Source: Desulfovibrio ferrophilus
GTDB taxonomy: Bacteria > Desulfobacterota > Desulfovibrionia > Desulfovibrionales > Desulfovibrionaceae
Length of the DNA: 64,000 nt
Direction of reading: 5' to 3'
Assembly: GCF_003966735.1 (NCBI RefSeq)
Contig: NZ_AP017378.1
Coordinates: forward strand, 591,001-655,000
Positions 50,694-60,353 of this stretch are shown here, in pieces. The notes under the pieces were generated by a model that was not told the DNA's origin, made no database searches, and was given only the letters and a program-made list of their open reading frames with translations. How positions within the stretch are numbered: position 1 is the first letter of the stretch; the number at the start of each line of letters is the position of its first letter. Both the position numbers and the translations under genes were made by a program.

Positions 50694-52541
50694 ATGCAGA
50701 CGTTTTATACTGACGTTTTGAGCATCGGCGCGGGCCTGGCGGGCGAGCGTGTGGCCATCGAGGCCGCCGGAGCCGGGTTTGATGCCATCTGTTTGTCCAT
50801 TGTCCCCGCACGTCGTTCGCATTCATCCGCCGCACAGGGGGGAATGCAGGCTGCCCTTGGCAATAGCGCCATGGGCGAGGGCGACACCCCCGACGTCCAC
50901 TTCAATGATACGGTCAAGGGTTCCGACTGGGGCTGCGATCAGGAAGTTGCCCGCATCTTCTGTGATAACGCCCCCATTGCCATGCGTCAGATGGCGCATT
51001 GGGGCGTGCCATGGAACCGTGTGGTCGGTGGCAAGGGCTTTTACTACAAGGGCGGCGAGCGCTTTGAGAAGTTCGAGAAGCCCGAGAATGAAGGCCTGAT
51101 CACCGCACGTAACTTTGGTGGTACCGCCAAGTGGCGCACCTGTTACACCTCCGACGGCACCGGTCATACCGTGCTCTATACCATGGACAATCGTGCCGCC
51201 AAGATGGGTGTGCAGGTCCATGACAAAGTGGAAGTCATCAGCCTGATTCAGGATGGCAAGCGCTGTATGGGCGCTGTGGCCCGCTGCCTGAAGACCGGCG
51301 AATTGCGCGTCTATCTTGCCAAGGCCACTCTCGTGGCCGCTGGCGGGTTCGGCCGTATCTATCGCGAATCCACCAACGCCGTGATCTGTGACGGTGGCGC
51401 TCATGCGGCCGTGCTGGACACGGGCGTTGTACCTCTGGGCAATATGGAGGCCGTACAGTTCCATCCCACAGGTATTGTCCCGACCTACATCCTTGTGACT
51501 GAGGGATGTCGAGGTGATGGCGGTACGCTGCTGGATGTGAATCAGGAACGGTTCATGAACATCTACGAGCCGGAAAAGGCCGAATTGGCCTCCCGCGACG
51601 TCGTTTCCCGCTGGATGATGCATCATATCCGCGAGGGTAAGGGCGTGAAGAGCCCCTATGGCGAGCACCTCTGGCTCGATATCCGTCACCTGGGCGAGCA
51701 GCACATCCGTGGCAAGCTGCGCGAGGTGGACGATATCTGTCAGAACTTCCTGGGCATTGACCCGGTTAAGGATCTGATTCCGGTCAAGCCGGTGCAGCAC
51801 TACTCCATGGGTGGCGTGCGCACCAACAAGGACGGCGCAGCCTACGGCCTGGAAGGCCTGTTCGCGGCTGGCGAGGCCGCGTGTTGGGACATGCATGGCT
51901 TCAACCGTCTGGGCGGCAACTCCCTGGCCGAGACTGTTGTGGCCGGTATGGTCGTCGGCGGCAAGGTTGTGGAATACCTCCAAGGCGCTGAGGCCCAGTT
52001 CAAGACCTCTGTCATTGAAGATCAGGTTGCCAAGGATCGCAATCGCATTCAGCGTCTGATCGACTGTGCAGACGGTGGTGAAGACGCCTTCAAGGTCCGG
52101 GCTGCAATGCAGGATGCCCTGCAGGACGGCGTGCATATCTTCCGTAGTCACAACGACCTGGAGCAGGCTGTGTTCCAGCTGCAGGAAGTGCATGAACGGG
52201 CCAAGAAGATCGGACTGAAGTCCAACGGCAAGGGCGCCAACCCTGAACTGGCTTTGGCTCTGAAGATGGCCGGTCAGGTCAAGTTGGCCTTGTGTGTTGC
52301 CTATGGAGCCCTCAAGCGCACTGAATCTCGAGGCTCTCATGCCCGTGAGGATTTCCCCGAACGCAACGACCGTGATTGGCTGAACCGTACTCTCGCCACC
52401 TGGAAGAACGAGGACGACGATCTGCCGACCCTGAACTATGAGGACGCCACCCCGTCCTTCGAAATCCCACCGGGAGACCGCGGCTACGGCGGCGGGACCA
52501 TCATCCCCATGGATAACCCCCCGGCTGGGAAGGAGGACTAA
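50694..52541 (+). CDS. frdA: Fumarate reductase/succinate dehydrogenase flavoprotein subunit
   Basis: 615 residues, carrying covalent FAD. The dinucleotide fold starts at LSIGAGLAGERVAIEAAGAG; the FAD-attaching His lies in SHSSAAQGGMQAAL near 43; substrate-side residues are in FHPTGIVP near 258 and MGGVRTNKDGAAYGLEGLFA near 370, then GGNSLAETVV. It interconverts fumarate and succinate. In sulfate reducers of this type the complex mainly reduces fumarate, but direction cannot be told from sequence. Confidence 0.95.
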   Translation: MQTFYTDVLSIGAGLAGERVAIEAAGAGFDAICLSIVPARRSHSSAAQGGMQAALGNSAMGEGDTPDVHFNDTVKGSDWGCDQEVARIFCDNAPIAMRQMAHWGVPWNRVVGGKGFYYKGGERFEKFEKPENEGLITARNFGGTAKWRTCYTSDGTGHTVLYTMDNRAAKMGVQVHDKVEVISLIQDGKRCMGAVARCLKTGELRVYLAKATLVAAGGFGRIYRESTNAVICDGGAHAAVLDTGVVPLGNMEAVQFHPTGIVPTYILVTEGCRGDGGTLLDVNQERFMNIYEPEKAELASRDVVSRWMMHHIREGKGVKSPYGEHLWLDIRHLGEQHIRGKLREVDDICQNFLGIDPVKDLIPVKPVQHYSMGGVRTNKDGAAYGLEGLFAAGEAACWDMHGFNRLGGNSLAETVVAGMVVGGKVVEYLQGAEAQFKTSVIEDQVAKDRNRIQRLIDCADGGEDAFKVRAAMQDALQDGVHIFRSHNDLEQAVFQLQEVHERAKKIGLKSNGKGANPELALALKMAGQVKLALCVAYGALKRTESRGSHAREDFPERNDRDWLNRTLATWKNEDDDLPTLNYEDATPSFEIPPGDRGYGGGTIIPMDNPPAGKED

Positions 52542-52544
52542 GTC

Positions 52545-53291
52545 ATGGCGCGTACGCTGAAATTCAACGTCTTCCGTTATAATCCCATGGACGAGAAATC
52601 CGTGCCGCACATGGACACCTTTGTGCTGCCTGAGATTCCTTCCATGACCCTATTCATTGCATTGAACCAGATTCGTGAGGAACAGGACCCGTCGTTGCAG
52701 TTTGATTTCTGCTGTCGTGCGGGGATTTGTGGTGCTTGTGGCATGCTTATCAATGGGCGCCCGGGCCTGGGTTGCAAGACCAAGACCAAGGATCTGCCCG
52801 ATGAGATCACGCTCCTGCCTTTGCCGGTGTTCAAACTCGTGGGTGATTTGTCCGTGGATACGGGCACCTGGTTCCGCGAGATGTATGCCAAGGTCGAGAG
52901 CTGGATTCATACGGATACGGTGTTTGACCCTACGGCTGAAGAAGAGCGTATGGACAACTCCATCGCCGAAGAAATCTACGAGCTGGAACGCTGCGTGGAA
53001 TGCGGTTGTTGTGTTGCCGGTTGCGGAACCGCCCGTATGCGCAAGGACTTCATGGGCGCTGTGGCTCTGAATCGTGTGGCCCGTTTCCTCATTGATCCGC
53101 GCGATCAGCGGAGCGAGGCCGATTACTACGACATCATCGGCACCGATGAGGGCATCTTCGGGTGCATGGGCCTGCTGGGTTGTGAAGACGTCTGTCCCAA
53201 GGAATTGCCTTTGCAGGATCAGTTGGGATTCCTGCGGCGCAAGATGGGACTCGCCGCTATCAAACGTTTTTTACCGTTTGGTAAAAAATAG
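52545..53291 (+). CDS. frdB: Fumarate reductase/succinate dehydrogenase iron-sulfur subunit
   Basis: 248 residues. The [2Fe-2S] domain shows CCRAGICGACGMLING and GCKTKT (residues ~57-85); the C-terminal domain has CVECGCCVAGC near 152 and CMGLLGCEDVCPKE near 208 for the [3Fe-4S]/[4Fe-4S] centres. It carries electrons between FrdA and the haems of FrdC. AAGGAGGAC precedes the ATG within the frdA tail. Confidence 0.95.
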   Translation: MARTLKFNVFRYNPMDEKSVPHMDTFVLPEIPSMTLFIALNQIREEQDPSLQFDFCCRAGICGACGMLINGRPGLGCKTKTKDLPDEITLLPLPVFKLVGDLSVDTGTWFREMYAKVESWIHTDTVFDPTAEEERMDNSIAEEIYELERCVECGCCVAGCGTARMRKDFMGAVALNRVARFLIDPRDQRSEADYYDIIGTDEGIFGCMGLLGCEDVCPKELPLQDQLGFLRRKMGLAAIKRFLPFGKK

Positions 53292-53520
53292 GGGGCCGTT
53301 GAAACTCTCCTTCTCGCGGCGTTAGTCGGGCTGAAATGACTCCTCGTGCATGTTGAATACATGCCGAACTCATTCCCCCCCTTGCGCTTGGACGGAAGGA
53401 TTTTTGAGCGACCCGCGAGGAGGTTGCGAATACATCTCGAAGTTTTTGCGACCTTTGATGGAGACAACGAAACTTTCCCGGCTGTTGACCGGGGGAGTCA
53501 CCATAGAACTTGGAGAGGTT

Positions 53521-54357
53521 ATGAGAACAGTGAAAGCCCAGGACGTGATCGCCCCAGTGGCGAACATGTGCCGTGAGGCCAATCTGAAATTGCCCGATGA
53601 CGTCAAGCAGGCGTTCCGGGATCATATGGAGAGTGAGGACTCCCCGGCTGCCAAGGAAATTTTCCGACAGTTGTTGGAGAACTCCGCCATGGCCGAGGAA
53701 ACAGGGTTGCCCCTGTGTCAGGATTGCGGACTGGCCGTGTTCTTTGTGGACATTGGCGAGGACGTGATTGTGGAAGGTAGCCTGAAGGATGCCGTGACTC
53801 AGGGCATGATCCAGGGCTACGAGGAAGGGTATCTGCGCAAATCGTCCTGTGATCCCATGTCCCGTGCCAACACAGGCGACAACGCTCCGGCCATTATCCA
53901 TTTTGATTTTGTGCCCGGCGACAAGATCACCATCAATTTCATGGCCAAGGGCGGTGGCTCAGAGAACATGAGCCGCGTGACCATGCTGGCTCCGGCCCAA
54001 GGCTGGGAAGGCATCAAGAAGTTCGTGGTCAACCGCGTGGCCGAGGCCGGACCCAACCCGTGCCCGCCGACCATGCTTGGCATTGGCATCGGTGGCACTT
54101 TCGAGCGCGCCCCCATCCTGGCCAAGCGGTCCTTGATGCGGCCCTTGAATGACACGCATGCCGATCCCGAGATCGCCAAGCTCGAGGCTGAACTGCTGGA
54201 TGCCGTTAATGCTCTGGGCATCGGCCCCATGGGCCTGGGTGGTAAGACCACCTGTCTGGGTGTGAAGATCGAGATGGCCCCGTGCCACCTCGCCAGTCTG
54301 CCTTTGGCGGTCAACGTGCAGTGCCATTCCATCCGGCATCAGGAGGTGGTGATCTAA
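53521..54357 (+). CDS. Fumarate hydratase class I, alpha subunit
   Basis: 278 residues, the [4Fe-4S] subunit of two-component class I fumarase/tartrate dehydratase. LPLCQDCGLAVFFVDIGED near residue 62 holds one cluster Cys; SSCDPMSRANTGDNAP near 110 another, and the third is in GLGGKTTCLGVKIE near 245. ATG 53521 has GGAGAGG upstream; open codons back to 53350 are not supported. The 230-base gap after frdB holds a small hairpin GCATGT/ACATGC (53348-53364), and co-transcription with frdCAB is plausible. Confidence 0.94.
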   Translation: MRTVKAQDVIAPVANMCREANLKLPDDVKQAFRDHMESEDSPAAKEIFRQLLENSAMAEETGLPLCQDCGLAVFFVDIGEDVIVEGSLKDAVTQGMIQGYEEGYLRKSSCDPMSRANTGDNAPAIIHFDFVPGDKITINFMAKGGGSENMSRVTMLAPAQGWEGIKKFVVNRVAEAGPNPCPPTMLGIGIGGTFERAPILAKRSLMRPLNDTHADPEIAKLEAELLDAVNALGIGPMGLGGKTTCLGVKIEMAPCHLASLPLAVNVQCHSIRHQEVVI

Positions 54358-54917
54358 TGGCTGAATACACCTTGAATACGCCACTGACTGATGAGGACAT
54401 CACTCCCCTGAAAGCCGGGGATGTGGTCTTTATCAATGGAACCATCTATACGGCGCGTGATGCGGCTCATAAACGGCTGATGGACCTGATCGACAAGGGG
54501 GAAGCAACTCCTTTCGAACTCAAGGGTTCCATTGTCTACTATGTCGGCCCGAGTCCTGCGCCTCCGGGACGCCCCATTGGTGCCGCCGGTCCCACCACCA
54601 GCTATCGTATGGATACCTATGCGCCTCGGCTTCATGCTCTGGGGCAGAAGGCTTCCATTGGCAAAGGCAAGCGTAGCGAAGAAGTGAAGGCGGCCCTCAA
54701 GGAGCATAAGGCTGTGTATTTTGGAGCCACTGGCGGCGCTGGCGCGCTGCTCTCCAAGTGCATCACCGCGGCCAAGGTCATCGCTTTTGATGAACTTGGT
54801 CCTGAGGCCATCCGCGAATTGACGGTGGAGAAGTTTCCGCTGTTGGTCATCAATGACTGCCACGGCGGCGAACTCTATGCCGTGCCGGATCGCAAGGCTG
54901 CAGGCCTGGAAGATTAG
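54357..54917 (+). CDS. Fumarate hydratase class I, beta subunit
   Basis: 186 residues. Overlaps the alpha subunit stop (TAATG), so the two subunits are made together. GSIVYYVGPSPAPPGRPIGA near 55, GPTTSYRMDTYAPRLHALGQ near 77 and YFGATGGAGALLSKCI near 120 are the class I beta signature. The pair hydrates fumarate to malate, linking the reductase next door to the malic enzyme at 60515. Confidence 0.95.
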   Translation: MAEYTLNTPLTDEDITPLKAGDVVFINGTIYTARDAAHKRLMDLIDKGEATPFELKGSIVYYVGPSPAPPGRPIGAAGPTTSYRMDTYAPRLHALGQKASIGKGKRSEEVKAALKEHKAVYFGATGGAGALLSKCITAAKVIAFDELGPEAIRELTVEKFPLLVINDCHGGELYAVPDRKAAGLED

Positions 54918-54977
54918 CGACTAGCGGAGGCGTTGCCCGCTGCCGAAGGGCTCACCCCCTTTGGAAGATGAGTATAT

Positions 54978-55008
54978 GAAGGCCGTCCTTTCGGGGCGGC
55001 CTTCTTTT
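54978..55008 (+). terminator. Terminator of the frd-fumarase unit
   Basis: Stem GAAGGCCGTCC / GGGCGGCCTTC (54978-54988 with 54994-55004, one mismatch), short loop, followed by TTTT. Confidence 0.85.
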
Positions 55009-55099
55009 ATGTTCGAGGTGGAGTCTTCCTCAGAAAACGCAGGAGGGAAATCGGTCTTTCTGTAATCGAGGGTTGTGTGGTTTATTGTAGATAAGGTAT

Positions 55100-55591
55100 A
55101 TGATGAATGTGTTGGATATTATTAAGAAGTGCAGAACTCCGCGCATTCGCAAGGCCCGGCCTCGGGACGTGCCCGCCATTATTGAAATGGTGGATCGGAC
55201 TATGGCTGGCGATTATCGTGGTATTGTGCCCGACGATGAAATTGCCAAGTGGGTGGGGGCGTTGTCCATGGCGCTCAAGGGGCCGTGGCCCCTTGCCTTG
55301 GTCGCGGATTATAAAGGGCTTGTGTCAGGAGTGGCACTGGTACGTGACGGAATGCATTTGTCGCTTCTATGGACTGCCGAAGGGTGTCGCGGTGCCGGGC
55401 TGGGGACAGCCCTCATGGATGCCGTGGAGCACAAGGTTTTTTCTGTGGGGCATCCTTACATGACGTTGTCTGTCTATCGTGACAATGATCGGGCTGTGAC
55501 TTTTTATCAGCACCGGGGTTGGACTGTGAACAGTCAGTATGTGGGCGAGGTTGGAGCCGTTGTCCTTGAGATGAGAAAAAAGCGTTCTTGA
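55100..55591 (+). CDS. GNAT-family N-acetyltransferase
   Basis: 163 residues. The acetyl-CoA-binding motif is CRGAGLGTALMDAVEHK near 97-113 (R/Q-x-x-G-x-G/A type), preceded by the beta strand HLSLLWTAE. PRIRKARPRDVPAIIEMVD is the N-terminal strand-helix. The substrate is unknown. AAGG precedes the tandem ATGs (55100/55103). It is followed at once by a periplasmic binding-protein gene. Confidence 0.85.
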   Translation: MMNVLDIIKKCRTPRIRKARPRDVPAIIEMVDRTMAGDYRGIVPDDEIAKWVGALSMALKGPWPLALVADYKGLVSGVALVRDGMHLSLLWTAEGCRGAGLGTALMDAVEHKVFSVGHPYMTLSVYRDNDRAVTFYQHRGWTVNSQYVGEVGAVVLEMRKKRS

Positions 55592-55635
55592 GTTGGTTTG
55601 ACTTCATGGTGTTGGGTTATGTGCTGGGGGGCATT

Positions 55636-56427
55636 GTGAGAACTCGAATCCGTTGGGCTGTCCTGGGCGTATGCCTGCTGCTCGGACTGCTCTGTCTACC
55701 CGCTCAGGCTAAGCCTCTGGTGCGGTTGGCTAATGGTGAATGGCCACCCTATCTGTCGGAAACCCTCCCTCATTTCGGATTTGCCTCCGATGTCGTTCAG
55801 AAGGCCTTCGAAGCGGTTGGGGTTGAGGTGGAGTATGAATTTTTTCCTTGGTCCCGTGCCTTCAGCTATGCGCTCCAGGGGCGTGACGAGGATGGTCGCG
55901 TGCTGCATGGAACTCTGGTTTGGGTCTATACCCCGGCTCGTGCCGTCTCATTTCTGTACAGTGATGTTGTGATCGAGGATTCGGAAGTTCTGTTTTATTC
56001 TAGGGATAATCCTCTGGATTGGTCGGAGATGGAGGATCTTCGAGGCAAGATTATTGGAGGGGCGAGTGGGGCGGCGTATCTTCTGCTGGATGATGCCGAA
56101 GCTGCCGGTATTCTGACCATTGAACGCTCGGGCGGGTACGAATCCCTGTTTGTGCGTTTGCTGCACGGTCGGGTCGACGCCGTGCCGATGGTCACCCAGG
56201 TGGGGCGTTTTTATGTCGAGAGGGTATTGAACGAGGAAGAACGGAAGCTGATTGCCTGGCACCCAAAGGTGATCCAACATCGCCAGTATCACCTGATTCT
56301 TTCGAAGAATGTGGACGAGAGTAAAGCCTTGATGCCCCTGTTCAACAAGGGATTGGCTGCCATTCGCAAAGACGGAACCTACGCGGGCCTGCTGGCTGAT
56401 CTTTACGCTGGCAAATACGATCGCTAA
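55636..56427 (+). CDS. Periplasmic solute-binding protein (family 3-like)
   Basis: About 263 residues from the GTG at 55636, chosen because GGGGGG lies upstream and because it gives a good signal peptide (MRTRIRWAVLGVCLLLGLLC, cleavage after AQA). TTG 55588 and ATG 55606 are in-frame alternatives. The mature part starts KPLVRLANGEWPPYLSETLP and continues with GFASDVVQKAFEAVGVEVEY, matching amino-acid-type binding proteins (SBP_bac_3). No ABC permease genes are adjacent, so it may serve as a sensor or orphan receptor. Confidence 0.82.
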   Translation: MRTRIRWAVLGVCLLLGLLCLPAQAKPLVRLANGEWPPYLSETLPHFGFASDVVQKAFEAVGVEVEYEFFPWSRAFSYALQGRDEDGRVLHGTLVWVYTPARAVSFLYSDVVIEDSEVLFYSRDNPLDWSEMEDLRGKIIGGASGAAYLLLDDAEAAGILTIERSGGYESLFVRLLHGRVDAVPMVTQVGRFYVERVLNEEERKLIAWHPKVIQHRQYHLILSKNVDESKALMPLFNKGLAAIRKDGTYAGLLADLYAGKYDR

Positions 56428-56473
56428 TTTGCTGTGCCGTTGCCGGTCTGCATGTCATTTTTATTCGCACGGG

Positions 56474-57373
56474 TCAGTTGTTCGCCGCTACCTTGCGGGC
56501 AGGGATGCTGATGCACCAGATGCCGGCAAGAGCCAATCCACAGCCACCGATATGTGCAGGGGTGATAGGGTCGCCCAGTATCAGGGCTGCGAGCAGAACC
56601 GCCGAGACTGGCATCACCGATGTGAAAATTCCTGCAGTGCCTGCATTGACTTGAACAATCCCCGAAAACCAGAACAGATAGGCCGCTACGGTGATGAATG
56701 CCCCGTAGTAGGCCACGGTGCCCCATGTGGCCAGGGAGACGGCTGCAAAGTCGAATCCCTGAGACTCCATGAGTGCCCCTGGTATGAATAATATCAGTCC
56801 GAAGCAGGACATGATGGAGGAGATGGCCAGGGGCGATACGGGTTCACGTACGGTCTTTCTGAGGAGCAGAAAGAGAGCCTCGGCCAGTACTGCGCAGAGA
56901 ATGAGCCCATTTCCTGCCAGGGTTCCCAGACCAACGCTCATGCCTTGCAGGTTGACGGCCATGATTCCACCCACGGAAAGGGCAATGCCCGCAACTGCTC
57001 GCGAGGTCAGTTTTTCCCGCAGCACGATCAGGGCAATGATTCCCATACAGGCAGGGGTTGTGCTGGTGATGATTCCCGCAGCTCCGGCATCGGTCATGGT
57101 CAACCCTTTGAGCAGGAAAACATTGAACAGGAATGATCCGCACACGGCCTGGATGAAGAGGATGATCCAACTGCGGGTTGAAAGTCTGGGGATGCCTTCA
57201 AGAATATACAGCAGTGGGACGATGAGCATGACGGCGAAAAGGAAGCGCATGGCTGATGCCAGGTGAGGCGGCAGCTCGATGATCATGAATTTTCCGGCGA
57301 CAACGGAACTGCCGACCAGAATCATGGCCATGGTCAGGTCGAAATAGGCACGGAAGGATGGTTGCTGGGGCAT
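56474..57373 (-). CDS. EamA/DMT-superfamily transporter
   Basis: 299 residues, ten predicted TM segments in two EamA repeats; FDLTMAMILVGSSVVAGKFM starts the first and GIIALIVLREKLTSRAVAGI ends it. Likely exports a metabolite; substrate unknown. ATG 57373 has AGGAG upstream; the longer frame to 57496 overlaps the AraC gene. It is co-directional with and 61 bases downstream of the AraC regulator, a typical regulator-exporter pair. Confidence 0.88.
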   Translation of the reverse strand: MPQQPSFRAYFDLTMAMILVGSSVVAGKFMIIELPPHLASAMRFLFAVMLIVPLLYILEGIPRLSTRSWIILFIQAVCGSFLFNVFLLKGLTMTDAGAAGIITSTTPACMGIIALIVLREKLTSRAVAGIALSVGGIMAVNLQGMSVGLGTLAGNGLILCAVLAEALFLLLRKTVREPVSPLAISSIMSCFGLILFIPGALMESQGFDFAAVSLATWGTVAYYGAFITVAAYLFWFSGIVQVNAGTAGIFTSVMPVSAVLLAALILGDPITPAHIGGCGLALAGIWCISIPARKVAANN

Positions 57374-57434
57374 ATGATCTCCTGAAGATTCGGTTTTGGC
57401 CGACGTTTTCAGAAAGATAGCCCAAGCCTTGTGA

Positions 57435-58325
57435 TCAGTTTTGCAGATGCTTGCGGTATTTGCCGGGGGTAAGTCCGGTGAACCGTTTAAAGGCATTGGT
57501 GAAATGGGCCTGATCGGAAAAGCCGATTTCCTGCGCGATATCAGCCAGGCGGATCGTTGTCCTTAACAACTGGCGCGCCCGGCGGATGCGGGCATTCATA
57601 AGGTAGGCGTGTGGCGGGGCGCCTACGGCGCGACGGAAAACGCGCAGGAAATGATAGGGTGACAGGTGAGCCTGTTGTGCAAGTTCATCCAGGGAAATAT
57701 CCTGTTCGCATTGCTCGTCCATGAAGGCCCGGGCCCGGGCCACACCCGTTGGTTCCGTGCCTGCTCGCAAGCTTGGGGGGCGCTCTGCCGCATGTCGTTT
57801 GATCCACAGCCCCAGCATTGATAGCAGTGCGGATTGCTGGGCCAGAAGTGACGCATGGGGATGGTCCAGGATCTGGTGACAGGCTCGGACTTGGGTGGCC
57901 AGTTCGTGATCGTGGATGACGCCTGTGGCGAAGTCCGGTGCTGCCACTGGGCGTCCGGCGGCTTGGCTTGCTGCATTTTCCACAACACCCGGGTCCAGGT
58001 AGAGCATTCGATAGGCCCAGCCCTCCAGAACAGCGGCATGACCGTCGTGCATTTCGCCGGGGACAGTAAGGTTCACGCTGCCTGCATCGGCAACAAAATT
58101 CTGATTGAGAAAAGTGAAGGCCATGGCTCCATGCTCAATGACGCCAACCCCGTACCTGCGGTGGAAGTGCTTTGAAAATCGCTGTGTTGTGAATCGTGCG
58201 GTCAAGACCTCCACACCACCTACGTGCGGCAGTGTGATGCGGTTCTGATCGGGCAGGGCGATTCCCTGCTGGTTATGTGAGGTCCTATTCATTGGAGTTC
58301 CCGGCTTTTCAGATGACTTTGGCAT
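57435..58325 (-). CDS. AraC family transcriptional regulator
   Basis: 296 residues: an N-terminal cupin-like sensing domain (FSKHFHRRYGVGVIEHGAMA) and a C-terminal double helix-turn-helix (~195-295), with SLDELAQQAHLSPYHFLRVF and IRLADIAQEIGFSDQAHFTN, then FKRFTGLTPGKYRK. The start is uncertain: ATG 58325 or ATG 58292 (MNRTSHN), neither with a strong ribosome site. Probably controls itself and the downstream exporter. Confidence 0.88.
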   Translation of the reverse strand: MPKSSEKPGTPMNRTSHNQQGIALPDQNRITLPHVGGVEVLTARFTTQRFSKHFHRRYGVGVIEHGAMAFTFLNQNFVADAGSVNLTVPGEMHDGHAAVLEGWAYRMLYLDPGVVENAASQAAGRPVAAPDFATGVIHDHELATQVRACHQILDHPHASLLAQQSALLSMLGLWIKRHAAERPPSLRAGTEPTGVARARAFMDEQCEQDISLDELAQQAHLSPYHFLRVFRRAVGAPPHAYLMNARIRRARQLLRTTIRLADIAQEIGFSDQAHFTNAFKRFTGLTPGKYRKHLQN

Positions 58326-58370
58326 ACCTGTGGGCAGGTGTTTTGTAAAATATTGCTGGAAGGGTTGATC

Positions 58371-60353
58371 CTAGGCAGTAATAGCGTCTTCCGGGCGGGC
58401 GCAGAGGCGGTTGTAGACGGGGATGACCTCCCTGTAGCGATTCACCTTGCGTTGGATTTGGACAATGAGTGTGGATGGAGTGACCAGATCGAGATCCAAT
58501 ACTTGCGTTTTGACCTCTTCGGCCAGGAATGACCGCATGTTCACGGACAGAGCTTGTTGGAACAGGCGCCCGGTTTGGAGCCCGTATCCTGAGGATTGTT
58601 CTGTGAACACGGCGTCGAGATTTCCCTTGCCAAGGGAGAGGGTTTGGCGCAGCAGGATGCGGTCCTTGTCCAGGTCTGGATGGATTTCCTTGAACGGTCG
58701 GGAAACAAAGTCCTGCAGGAGTTCAAGAGGAGGCGTTTGGTTAAAGACGTGGAGGTGTTCGGCCAAATCCTCAATGGATGTTTTCTGGGCCGGGTATTTT
58801 GTGTAGAGGCCACGCATTGTGCCGGAATCAGGAAATTTGAGCAGATTGAGCAGCACCTTTTGGCTGGCCGTCCGGCCCAGTATCTTTTTCAGTGTGCGGC
58901 GGATGTCGAGAATTGCCTCGGCAGCCCGTGCACGCATGGGTCTGGATCTACACAGATTGTTGACGAAGACAACGGCACGACTGGCCGTGCCTACGATTTG
59001 TCCGAAATCCAGAGTGTCCCCTTCCAGGCTTCGTAAGTAGTCATTGTCCGACTTGAATGCTTTGCGGTCGATCCGTCGGGAGTGTTTGCTTATGGATTTT
59101 GCAATGCGCGCAAGCTTGCTGTCGGTGAGTTCTTTCAGGGTGTCTTCGATGTCCGTGCCGACTTGCTCCATGTCGCGGTAGTATTCCTTGCCTTCACCCA
59201 TGGCGAGAGCTTTGAGCCTCAATAGGTGCTCGCGGATGGTTTGGATCAGTTGATGTTGTTCCTCGGGAATTTTTTGGGCGGCTTTGGCGCTGTGTTGGCC
59301 CTGAATCAGATCCAGCAGCACGATGATGCGCTCTGTGTTGTTCTCCACTGCCATGTCGGCATCACGTTCCCTGAGAATGAAATCTTCTCCCAACCCAAGG
59401 ACGGCACAAAGGTGCCGGAATCGGCGTAGGAGTCGATAGGCGATGTCGGGCGATAGCTTGCGGTGGAATTGTGCCCAACCGGTTCCTTTCCAGAGGTAGC
59501 GCTGGGAGCGCTGATCCTGATCGTGTCCTCCAGGGCTTTCCGCCAGAGCCAGGGTTAGTCCTTCAGGGCCCTCTTCGATGAGGAAGCGATAGGAGCGTCG
59601 ATCATTGATGTGGACGGGGGTGCCTTGTTTGGCTCCCCACTGCTGAAGAACTTTGTCTGAGACATTCAATTCGTCGAGTGTTTTGATGCTCTCGGAATAG
59701 ATGCGCAGATGTCCCTTCAGGGATTCCACGCAGGAAGTACCCTCTTGAAGTTGATTGGCATCAATGTACAGGCTGCCATCCAGGGAGAGAGGGTGCTTGA
59801 TGTCTGTTGTGTGACCGCGAAGCATCAAATTGCCTTTGATTTCCTGGATATCCTGAATCACAGTCGCAGTCATTTTAGGCGCAAAAACCAAGTCTCCCAT
59901 CCAGACTGAATCGCGGAAGGGGATGCGGTTTCGGAGCCGGGTCACCGGGTCTTCGGCACGCAGGCTGAAGGGGTTCAGGTTGTCCAGAAAGCCTTGCCAA
60001 CGTTGAAGAGTTTCGTCGTCTGCCGGAATGAGAACATCAGGTAGGAATGTGAGTGGGCCGTGACGGGTTTGGACTTCCAGCAGAAATTTGTTCTCGCGGG
60101 CTTTGACCATATCTTGAATGTCGGCGGTGATTTCTTCGACCAGCAGGTCCATGCGACCTGCGTGAATGGCAGACACTACAATGCGTTGGGCCGCATTCAT
60201 AGAGCGCCCCTTGGTGCGCTCTAGGATGATGTCGACACCGATGGTGACAATCTGCTTGATGTCCACAACGGCCTCGGAGCGTCCTTTGGCCTGTGTCATG
60301 GACTCGAACCGATCTGCCAAGATGGTGTTGGCATGGCGCAGGGCTGCCTGCAT
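58371..60353 (-). CDS. Large protein of unknown function with a G8 ribosome-binding site
   Basis: 660 residues; I do not recognise the family. There is no signal peptide or TM segment. The N-terminal ~110 residues are helical. A middle part (~160-215, VWMGDLVFAPKMTATVIQDI, then GNLMLRGHTTDIKHPLSLDG) has short beta repeats vaguely like polymer-forming folds. Long charged helices follow (350-480) and a conserved-looking C-terminus. The Shine-Dalgarno site is unusual: eight consecutive Gs on the coding strand (60366-60359), ACACC spacer, then ATG. Such a homopolymer can slip and is a possible target for a C-rich-loop RNA. Neighbours (AraC upstream in coordinates, malic enzyme downstream) give no functional hint. 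Confidence 0.6.
   Translation of the reverse strand: MQAALRHANTILADRFESMTQAKGRSEAVVDIKQIVTIGVDIILERTKGRSMNAAQRIVVSAIHAGRMDLLVEEITADIQDMVKARENKFLLEVQTRHGPLTFLPDVLIPADDETLQRWQGFLDNLNPFSLRAEDPVTRLRNRIPFRDSVWMGDLVFAPKMTATVIQDIQEIKGNLMLRGHTTDIKHPLSLDGSLYIDANQLQEGTSCVESLKGHLRIYSESIKTLDELNVSDKVLQQWGAKQGTPVHINDRRSYRFLIEEGPEGLTLALAESPGGHDQDQRSQRYLWKGTGWAQFHRKLSPDIAYRLLRRFRHLCAVLGLGEDFILRERDADMAVENNTERIIVLLDLIQGQHSAKAAQKIPEEQHQLIQTIREHLLRLKALAMGEGKEYYRDMEQVGTDIEDTLKELTDSKLARIAKSISKHSRRIDRKAFKSDNDYLRSLEGDTLDFGQIVGTASRAVVFVNNLCRSRPMRARAAEAILDIRRTLKKILGRTASQKVLLNLLKFPDSGTMRGLYTKYPAQKTSIEDLAEHLHVFNQTPPLELLQDFVSRPFKEIHPDLDKDRILLRQTLSLGKGNLDAVFTEQSSGYGLQTGRLFQQALSVNMRSFLAEEVKTQVLDLDLVTPSTLIVQIQRKVNRYREVIPVYNRLCARPEDAITA

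Noticed and set aside
50823..52610. Long open frame on the minus strand opposite frdA (about 595 codons)
   Set aside because: It mirrors the codon pattern of a highly conserved gene on the other strand, lacks a ribosome site and resembles no protein family; it arises from GC-rich third positions.
53340..53400. C7 run in the frdB-fumarase gap as another C-loop RNA
   Set aside because: The run at 53371-53380 is not enclosed by complementary arms; the nearby 6-bp hairpin has a different loop.
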